From positions 1 to 7,846 of the forward strand of contig CALVVH010000089.1 in NCBI GenBank assembly GCA_944363805.1: 7,846 nucleotides of DNA, in the 5' to 3' direction. The stretch comes from an uncultured Bacilli bacterium (GTDB taxonomy: Bacteria; Bacillota_I; Bacilli_A; RF39; UBA660). Positions within the stretch are counted from its first letter, which is position 1. The number at the start of each line of letters is the position of its first letter. The notes under the pieces are model-generated. The model did no database searches. It had not been told where the DNA came from and saw only the letters and a list, made by a program, of their open reading frames with translations. This document shows positions 1-4,520 of this stretch, piece after piece. A program made the translations under genes and the position numbers.

Positions 1-20
1 TACAAGCTTTGTACTTTTTT
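1..20 (+). terminator. Probable intrinsic terminator of an upstream gene, cut by the window edge
   Basis: TACAA (1-5) and TTGTA (9-13) are perfect complements around a 3-nt loop GCT. A C and then six T residues (15-20) follow directly. If the base just outside the window is G, the stem gains a sixth pair with C14. A short stem with a T-run is the usual form of an intrinsic terminator. It probably ends transcription entering from the left, so the promoter at 91-119 would start a new unit. The left side of the stem cannot be seen. Confidence 0.5.
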
Positions 21-78
21 GTGAAGTAAAATATATCATCTTCATAGACTTTTCGTTAGAAATTTAGTACAATAAATA

Positions 79-106
79 TAATTAATAATGTTGACATTAT
101 TAATTA
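79..106. promoter_or_regulatory. Perfect 12-bp inverted repeat, candidate operator on the -35 box
   Basis: TAATTAATAATG (79-90) and CATTATTAATTA (95-106) are exact reverse complements separated only by TTGA (91-94). The -35 hexamer TTGACA (91-96) is formed by this centre plus the first two bases of the right arm, so a protein bound to the dyad would cover it. There is no T-run behind it and it lies upstream of the predicted transcription start, so a terminator role is unlikely. A dimeric repressor site is the natural reading. I cannot match it to a named consensus (Fur/PerR, LexA, Rex and CtsR boxes do not fit). AT-richness raises the chance of incidental palindromes, but 12 of 12 paired positions is long. 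Confidence 0.6.
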
Positions 107-119
107 AGAATGCTAAAAT
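91..119 (+). promoter_or_regulatory. Sigma-A-type promoter with extended -10
   Basis: TTGACA (91-96) is a full match to the -35 consensus. It is followed after exactly 17 bp by TAAAAT (114-119), a 5/6 match to TATAAT, and preceded by an extended -10 TGC (111-113). Transcription should begin near 126, giving a leader of about 97 nt before the Nudix gene at 223. It is the strongest promoter visible in the window and is likely to serve the gene set starting at 223. The inverted repeat over the -35 box suggests it is repressible. Confidence 0.75.
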
Positions 120-159
120 AAAACGCAATTTATTATATTATGTAATTTTATTTTAATTG

Positions 160-197
160 TGGAGGAGGAGGCTCTTTTTAAGGCCCCTTTTTTTGAT
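160..197 (+). promoter_or_regulatory. Leader hairpin with T-run, possible attenuator
   Basis: In the untranslated leader a purine tract, GGAGGAGGAGG (161-171), is followed by GCTC, a T/A loop, GGCCCC and then seven T residues. GAGGCT can fold on GGCCCC with one A-C mismatch and a terminal G-U, and the GGAGGA tract can extend the stem through A-U and G-U pairs with the T-run. The T-run and CCCC could alternatively pair with AAAATATGGG just upstream of the start codon, next to the SD. This suggests attenuation or SD masking, but the stem is irregular and no known riboswitch or T-box motif is seen. Confidence 0.3.
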
Positions 198-222
198 ATT
201 AAAATATGGGAGGAGTGAAAAT

Positions 223-690
223 ATGGAAAATGTAAAATTAATGAATATGTGCAGAATAATTAATCCTGACACAAAGAAAGTATTAGTACAAGAAAGAGTA
301 AAAAGTTGGCAAGGAGTAGCTTTTCCGGGAGGAAAAATCGAGGTAGGAGAAAGCATTGTTCCTTCAGTCAAAAGAGAAGTATATGAAGAAACAGGTTTAA
401 AGTTAAATTCTGTTAGAATATGTGGAGTAAAAGATTGGTATGATAAAAAAGAGAAAGAAAGACAATTAATAATTTTGTTTACCTCAGATGACTATAGTGG
501 TGATATTATTCCAGAAACTTCAGAAGGAAAAGTATACTGGATGGAGGAGACAGAGTTGAAAAAAACAAAACTAGCCGATGATTTTGACAGATTGTTAGAA
601 GTTTTTGAAGACGAAAAAATTAACGAAATGGTATATGAAGATAACGAGAATAAAGATGAAAAATTAAGATGGGATTTAAAATTATATTAA
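223..690 (+). CDS. Nudix hydrolase, 8-oxo-dGTP diphosphatase-like (MutT/MutX type)
   Basis: This 155-residue protein carries a complete Nudix box at residues 37-59 (G-x5-E-x7-R-E-V-x-E-E-x-G-L). R51, E52, E55 and E56 sit where the family holds its catalytic Mg2+. The FPGGKIE run before it and the 'W..Y' strand after it resemble the streptococcal/Bacilli MutT-like proteins annotated as 8-oxo-dGTP diphosphatases. Enzymes of this fold hydrolyse nucleoside diphosphates linked to another moiety (X) in the cytosol; the exact substrate cannot be read from the box. I chose ATG 223 because GGGAGGAG (208-215) is well spaced before it. The frame is open back to a TTG at 157, but that start has no SD and would translate the leader hairpin. 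It is the first gene behind the 91-119 promoter, and the next gene starts 20 bp downstream. Confidence 0.88.
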   Translation: MENVKLMNMCRIINPDTKKVLVQERVKSWQGVAFPGGKIEVGESIVPSVKREVYEETGLKLNSVRICGVKDWYDKKEKERQLIILFTSDDYSGDIIPETSEGKVYWMEETELKKTKLADDFDRLLEVFEDEKINEMVYEDNENKDEKLRWDLKLY

Positions 691-710
691 AAATAGACTA
701 GGGGGAGTTT

Positions 711-1313
711 ATGAGAATAGCAATTGAAGGAATGGACGGATGTGGAAAAACAACAGTTTCAAAAATCTTGGTTGAAAAGTTAGGATATAAATATGTTGAT
801 AAGCCATTTAAATTTTTATTTGAAAGTCTAAATATAAATGAGTCTCAATTAAAATATTTGGAATGGAAACTTTATGAAACTGAAGATGAGGCACTTTTGA
901 CATTGTTTTATGGTTTGGGATTGTTGTATGGAACAAGATGTAATCCTGACCAAGATGTTATTTATGATAGACATTTTGTGTCGAATTATTATTGGCACGG
1001 AGATGAAGAGACAACACCACTGCACAAAGAATTAATAAGATTATGTGGTGAACCAGACTTGACCGTTTTACTAAAAGCAAGTGTATCTACAAGAATGAAT
1101 AGAATTTATACTCGTAATCATCAAGATAAAGATTTAGCTAATTGTGCAATGTATGATGATGGTTATGATAAGATGGAACAATTTTTACAAAATAGCGGCT
1201 TTAATTACATAGTAATTGATACCGAACACCTAGTACCGGAAGACATAGCTGATATTGTAATAAAAAACATAGAGTTAATGAATCAGAAAAAATTATTAAA
1301 AGAAAGGAAGTAA
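711..1313 (+). CDS. Thymidylate kinase-like / deoxynucleoside kinase-like P-loop protein
   Basis: This 200-residue cytosolic P-loop kinase has its Walker A motif at residues 7-14 (G-M-D-G-C-G-K-T), preceded by IE as in thymidylate kinases. A DRH motif at 86-88 lies in a stretch DRHFVSNYYWHG, comparable to the DRY..S...G segment of dTMP kinases. A lid-like R128..R131...R135 cluster follows, and the C-terminal VIDTEHLVPEDIADIV resembles the closing strand-helix of the family. The length fits dTMP kinase (about 205-215), but the DRH variant and divergent centre make another (deoxy)nucleotide substrate possible, so no symbol is given. The SD is GGGGGAG (701-707). It sits 20 bp after the Nudix gene and 4 bp before the ASCH gene, so all three are probably one transcript. 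A housekeeping tmk elsewhere in the genome is expected. Confidence 0.75.
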   Translation: MRIAIEGMDGCGKTTVSKILVEKLGYKYVDKPFKFLFESLNINESQLKYLEWKLYETEDEALLTLFYGLGLLYGTRCNPDQDVIYDRHFVSNYYWHGDEETTPLHKELIRLCGEPDLTVLLKASVSTRMNRIYTRNHQDKDLANCAMYDDGYDKMEQFLQNSGFNYIVIDTEHLVPEDIADIVIKNIELMNQKKLLKERK

Positions 1314-1317
1314 GAAA

Positions 1318-1791
1318 ATGAAGGGACAATTATCATTTATTGAAGAGGAACCAAAATGTGTTTTAATGAGCTTAAGAGAAGAATACTACGATGCCATGTT
1401 AGAAGGAAGGAAACACTATGAATATAGGACAAGATATTTAAAAGAAGCAAGTGATGCATACATTTACATTTCAAAAACTAAAAAAAGTATAGTAGCTAAA
1501 ATTAAATTCGGTGAGCCGATAATCGGTGATGCACAAACAATAGCCACAATAGCTGAGCAAGAAGAACCAGAAAGTTATAATGGAATGATGGAGTATTTAT
1601 ATAATAATATTGGGTATGCAATTCCAATAGAGGAAATAACTCCAATAGAGGAAGTACCGCTAAGTGAATTACAACAAAATTTTCCAAATTTTGTAGTTCC
1701 GCAGTCTTATTATATTTTAGATAAAAAACCAGAACTATTATCATTTTTAGAATCAAGAGAAAGAGTCGAATCATGTGTGAAAAAGAGATAG
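1318..1791 (+). CDS. ASCH-domain (PUA-like fold) protein
   Basis: This 157-residue protein has the ASCH signature G-x-K-x-x-E-x-R at residues 30-37 (G30, K32, E35, R37). A beta-rich segment ending 'AKIKFGEPI' (60-68) and a late PQSYYIL motif (128-134) are also seen in Firmicutes ASCH proteins. ASCH domains share the PUA/EVE fold and bind RNA or nucleotides; one branch (YqfB) is a small amidohydrolase acting on N4-acetylcytidine. Which applies here cannot be decided. The first 12 residues are an acidic extension ahead of the domain. The SD AAGGAAG (1304-1310) overlaps the end of the kinase gene and the gap is only 4 bp, so translation is likely coupled. It stops with TAG at 1789 and a second in-frame stop at 1795. 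The context suggests handling of modified or damaged nucleotides, which is an inference. Confidence 0.75.
   Translation: MKGQLSFIEEEPKCVLMSLREEYYDAMLEGRKHYEYRTRYLKEASDAYIYISKTKKSIVAKIKFGEPIIGDAQTIATIAEQEEPESYNGMMEYLYNNIGYAIPIEEITPIEEVPLSELQQNFPNFVVPQSYYILDKKPELLSFLESRERVESCVKKR
1623..1653 (+). repeat. Short in-frame direct repeat within the ASCH gene
   Basis: TCCAATAGAGGAA occurs at 1623-1635 and again at 1641-1653, an 18-bp period. It encodes the pseudo-duplication PIEEIT-PIEEVP (residues 103-114). It looks like a small tandem duplication in a loop that preserves the frame, and is probably of little functional weight. Confidence 0.7.
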
Positions 1792-1802
1792 TATTAAAAC
1801 AT

Positions 1803-1810
1803 AGGTGATG
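1803..1810 (+). promoter_or_regulatory. Shine-Dalgarno site with no start codon behind it
   Basis: AGGTGATG is the same octamer that serves the TTG-started gene at 4521; the two sites share ATAGGTGATGA (1801-1811 and 4506-4516). AGGTGAT matches the complement of the usual 16S rRNA 3' end. At the spacing used at 4521 (5 nt after the octamer) no ATG, GTG or TTG is present in the frame of the following ORF; a TTA lies at 1813 and an ATA at 1822. The only nearby ATG (1808) reads two codons and then TAG. The site therefore looks like the ribosome-binding site of a gene whose start codon has been lost or is non-canonical. Confidence 0.5.
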
Positions 1811-1839
1811 AATTAGAAAAAATATTAGATGTAGATTTT

Positions 1840-2790
1840 TTGTTTCCAATTTGGCAATATGGTGGTAGAACAAAAGAGCAACACGATATTAAGTATTTTA
1901 ATTTGACTAAAATGCCAAAGGATAAAAAACTTTTAAGCTGTTTAAAAGCGTTGCCAGAAGCAGCAATATCTAGATTGTATGATGTATATGATGTTAAATC
2001 TTTAAAGGCACTTCGAGATGCAATTATGATGTCATTTGAAGATATAGTTATAAACTTTGATAATGAATTTATTGATTATTTACTAAATATAGATGAAGTT
2101 GGTGATGAATTACCTTTTTCTAGTGAAATTGTTGCAGGATTTTTTTATTTATATAAAGGTGAAGATAAGGAATCAATTATAATACCTAGAGAAATCGAAC
2201 AAATATTAAAAAGAAATACATATGATGATGACATTTTTGGTAATGATTTAATTTATGGTTATTTAGTTTATAATGGAGCTTTAGAAAGAAAAACTTTACA
2301 ATCTATTTTAGAAAGTAGGCATGATATTCATTTTACATTATCTGAATTAGATCGTTTGGTGATTAGTTATGGGGCTTTTATTCAAAATGGTTTGTATGTA
2401 TTAGTTAATAATATGGATAAGGAAATTTTAAAAGACATCTTGGTTGGCCAAGAAAAGTATGGAATAAAAGAATTAATTTATGATGATACAATTTTGTGGC
2501 TAGATGATATTATTGCTGATGAACTAGGGTATGTATTGGAAGATGCTAATTTAAAAGATATGGAAAGAGATTTTTTAATTGTTTCAACGATTTATATGAT
2601 GCATATTAATAAGTATTCTCTCGATACAATAAAACAAATGATGCAAGATAACGGCATAAGTTTAAATAAAAGAATTGAAAGGAAATTTGATAGTAAAGTA
2701 ATAGAATTTTTAGATGAAATTCCTTTATGGGTAAGTGGCGGATACTCTAAAGCAGAATTAGATAATGAAAATGTTGCTTTATCGTTTTAA
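1840..2790 (+). CDS. Unrecognised helical protein, 5' end uncertain
   Basis: From TTG 1840 this reads 316 residues; from ATG 1912 it reads 292. Neither start has a convincing SD. The frame stays open upstream to the TAA at 1795, with coding-like residues (GDELEKILDVDF) behind the unused SD at 1803, so the true start may be damaged. I do not recognise the family with certainty. The protein is acidic and mostly predicted helical, without a signal peptide or membrane segment. An early KKLLSCL...LYDVYDVKSLKALRDAI segment resembles short helix-hairpin modules in low-GC Gram-positive hypothetical proteins. The end, IPLWVSGGYSKAEL, is reminiscent of the linker before SEC-C zinc motifs, but no cysteine cluster follows. 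It lies 48 bp after the ASCH gene and 6 bp before the next ORF in the same frame. The call as a real gene is firm; its function is unknown. Confidence 0.6.
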   Translation: MFPIWQYGGRTKEQHDIKYFNLTKMPKDKKLLSCLKALPEAAISRLYDVYDVKSLKALRDAIMMSFEDIVINFDNEFIDYLLNIDEVGDELPFSSEIVAGFFYLYKGEDKESIIIPREIEQILKRNTYDDDIFGNDLIYGYLVYNGALERKTLQSILESRHDIHFTLSELDRLVISYGAFIQNGLYVLVNNMDKEILKDILVGQEKYGIKELIYDDTILWLDDIIADELGYVLEDANLKDMERDFLIVSTIYMMHINKYSLDTIKQMMQDNGISLNKRIERKFDSKVIEFLDEIPLWVSGGYSKAELDNENVALSF

Positions 2791-2796
2791 GTATTT

Positions 2797-3021
2797 ATGG
2801 ATGAATTAAAGAAATATGGTAAAAATATTTTAATAAATGATTATGAAGCAAGTGTACTTTTGAAATACAATATCGATGTTACTAAATGTAGTTCAATTGA
2901 TGAAGTATTACTTTTAGTTGATAGAGCAGATGATGACTTATCGGATGAAGAATACGATGAATTAGATTATGTAGCAAGTGTGCTTGCAGAGCGAAAATAT
3001 TATATGGAGACGAATAAATGA
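2797..3021 (+). CDS. Small acidic hypothetical protein
   Basis: This 74-residue cytosolic protein is rich in Asp, Glu and Leu, with an acidic stretch DRADDDLSDEEYDELDYVA around residues 42-60 that probably forms helices. No known domain is recognised. It begins 6 nt after the stop of the preceding ORF, in the same frame (TAA, two sense codons, ATG), and has no purine-rich SD. Translation therefore probably depends on ribosomes finishing the upstream gene. Its stop overlaps the tag start in an ATGA (3018-3021), again implying coupling. The alternative, that it is the C-terminal part of the preceding gene separated by a stop mutation, cannot be excluded. Codon use is like its neighbours. Confidence 0.6.
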   Translation: MDELKKYGKNILINDYEASVLLKYNIDVTKCSSIDEVLLLVDRADDDLSDEEYDELDYVASVLAERKYYMETNK

Positions 3022-3572
3022 AAAGATGCTTTTGGGTAAATATGGATAATCCTTTATATGTCGATTATCATGATTTTGAATGGGGAGTTCCTAAGTATGA
3101 TGATCATGAATTATATGAATTATTAATACTGGAAATGTTTCAAGCGGGCCTTTCTTGGGAAACAATATTAAATAAGAGAGAAAATTTTAGAAAGGTCTTT
3201 GATAATTTTGAACCACAAAGAATAGTAAATTATGGTGAAGATAAAATAAATGAATTAATGCAAGATAAAGGAATAATTAGGAATAGAAGAAAGATTGAAG
3301 CAACTATCAATAATACAAAGATATTTTTAGATTTGCAAAAAGAATTTGGTTCATTTGCCAATTACATTTGGAGTTTTACTGATAATAAAATAATAATAAC
3401 TGATAGTAAAGTTGTCAGTAATCAATTATCTGATACTATATCTAAAGATTTAAATAAACGGGGGATGAGATTTGTGGGAACAGTTATAATATTTTCGTAT
3501 CTACAAGCTATTGGAGTAGTCAATAGTCATGCCGAAGATTGTTTTAAGGGAGAAAGTCATGGAAAGAATTAA
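3018..3572 (+). CDS. tag: DNA-3-methyladenine glycosylase I
   Basis: This 184-residue base-excision repair enzyme removes 3-methyladenine from alkylated DNA by cleaving the N-glycosidic bond. The family pattern is followed throughout: RCFWV...YHDFEWGVP at the start, LEMFQAGLSWETIL around 38-51, KRENFRKVF, then GIIRNRRKI, and KRGMRFVG near the end. The zinc-site residues of Tag are all present as C4, H18, H171 and C175, and E39 corresponds to the conserved pocket glutamate of E. coli Tag (E38). The length is normal (E. coli Tag has 187). The SD GGAG (3006-3009) is 8 nt before the ATG. It overlaps the preceding ORF by 4 nt and the following kinase-like gene by 14 nt, so it sits in a tightly coupled series. 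It appears intact and functional. Confidence 0.95.
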   Translation: MKRCFWVNMDNPLYVDYHDFEWGVPKYDDHELYELLILEMFQAGLSWETILNKRENFRKVFDNFEPQRIVNYGEDKINELMQDKGIIRNRRKIEATINNTKIFLDLQKEFGSFANYIWSFTDNKIIITDSKVVSNQLSDTISKDLNKRGMRFVGTVIIFSYLQAIGVVNSHAEDCFKGESHGKN

Positions 3573-4464
3573 TGGTTTTATCGATATTGATAAATTATTA
3601 GATTTACCGAAGAAAGAAATATATGATGTAACTGAATTATTAAAATTCTTATTAAAAAATAATAAGACGGTGATTGTCCGAAAAAGGAGAATGAATAGTC
3701 AATTTGTCTTTAGTTTCGAATATGATGGTGAGACTTATTATTACAAATTTGATTCGATGGTTAATCCTTACAACGAATTAATTTTTTCTTTTATAGCAGC
3801 GGATTTAGGTATCGATAGTCTCAAATACGATATAGCTAAATTAGGAGTATATGAAGGTGTTTTGTCAAAGAATTTTAAGGTGCCCGGGGTTAAATATATT
3901 AGTGGAGGAAAATTTTTACAAAAGTTTCATGGAAATAAAGATTATGGTGATTACAATAATTTAGAGGATATTTGGGCAGATTTAGAAGAATACTACCAAG
4001 ATAGGCCAAATATGATGGAGATTGTTAGTAAGTTGATGGAAAAGTTAGGACGAATATTTATTTTTGATTTGCTAGTTGGACAAGAGGATAGACATCCAAA
4101 TAATTGGGGTATTGCTTTATACCCTGATGGAAATGTTGATTTGCAAATCAATCTAGATAACGCCAGAGGATTAATCGATCATCCAATGATGGTGCGAATC
4201 CAAATGCCAATGAGTCGTGATAAAATGTATGTAGAAGATATGGTAAGTAAATTTCAAAATATAAGTAGTGAAGAATTTAGTAGTCTTTTACCAAACTTTT
4301 TGTGGGCAATTAGTGAAGAAAATATTTTAAAAATCTTTGCTAGAATTGAAAGTATGACACAGTGTCCAATGCCTGCTGATATCAAAAGAGATTATCTTTT
4401 AAAATTTCAAATATATTACGATTATTATGAAGAAATTCTTAAAGAAAATAAAGCAACAAGATAA
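3559..4464 (+). CDS. HipA/PI-kinase-fold protein kinase-like protein, without HipB partner
   Basis: This 301-residue protein bears the kinase core of the HipA/phosphatidylinositol-kinase superfamily. D177-R-H-P-N-N182 in 'FDLLVGQEDRHPNNWGI' is the D-x-H-x-x-N catalytic loop, and D200 in 'INLDNARGL' is the likely metal-binding aspartate. K63 in 'YYYKFD' and E73 in 'NPYNELIF' are candidate ATP-site residues. HipA kinases phosphorylate proteins (GltX for E. coli HipA); the target here is unknown. There is no membrane segment and no HTH gene of HipB type beside it. I chose ATG 3559 because AAGGGAG (3546-3552) lies 6 nt before it; an earlier ATG at 3529 lacks an SD and lies deep in tag. It overlaps tag by 14 nt, implying co-translation. 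At 301 residues it is shorter than HipA (about 440), consistent with the kinase core plus a small N-terminal part. Confidence 0.72.
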   Translation: MERINGFIDIDKLLDLPKKEIYDVTELLKFLLKNNKTVIVRKRRMNSQFVFSFEYDGETYYYKFDSMVNPYNELIFSFIAADLGIDSLKYDIAKLGVYEGVLSKNFKVPGVKYISGGKFLQKFHGNKDYGDYNNLEDIWADLEEYYQDRPNMMEIVSKLMEKLGRIFIFDLLVGQEDRHPNNWGIALYPDGNVDLQINLDNARGLIDHPMMVRIQMPMSRDKMYVEDMVSKFQNISSEEFSSLLPNFLWAISEENILKIFARIESMTQCPMPADIKRDYLLKFQIYYDYYEEILKENKATR

Positions 4465-4492
4465 TTTATAGATAGCTAACTACGCATTAATG

Positions 4493-4515
4493 TGATATAT
4501 TTATAATAGGTGATG
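4493..4515 (+). promoter_or_regulatory. Possible extended -10 promoter fused to the SD of the metallopeptidase gene
   Basis: TGA-TATATT (4493-4501) is an extended -10, and a second match, TATAAT, lies at 4502-4507. The SD AGGTGATG (4508-4515) begins immediately after it. No good -35 is seen (TAGCTA at 4473-4478 is weak). A start near 4508 would give a leader of only about 13 nt beginning with the SD. A short palindrome, CATTAATG (4485-4492), precedes it. The 56-bp gap before the gene contains no terminator, so read-through from the kinase gene is equally possible. Confidence 0.35.
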
Positions 4516-4520
4516 ATACT

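Noticed and set aside
1..67. End of an upstream coding region on the + strand, or the start of a minus-strand gene from ATG at 45 leftward
   Set aside because: Only about 7-21 codons are open in the + frames and 15 on the minus strand, without an SD or recognisable residues; the terminator-like stem at 1-20 argues that no + strand gene is here.
157..222. N-terminal extension of the Nudix gene from TTG 157
   Set aside because: No SD precedes TTG 157, the extension reads through the leader hairpin, and ATG 223 has an excellent SD and matches the family length.
153..371. Minus-strand ORF of 72 codons
   Set aside because: It lies opposite the Nudix gene and its upstream leader, shows no family signature, and has no SD; it is a shadow of the real gene.
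1502..1873. Minus-strand ORF of 123 codons
   Set aside because: It runs opposite the ASCH gene, gives a low-complexity Leu/Ile/His-rich translation, and has no SD; it is an AT-rich shadow.
3529..3558. Earlier ATG start for the kinase-like gene
   Set aside because: No SD at the right distance; ATG 3559 has AAGGGAG 6 nt upstream.
3559..4464. Classical HipBA toxin-antitoxin operon
   Set aside because: No small HTH gene lies on either side; tag precedes it and a membrane metallopeptidase follows.
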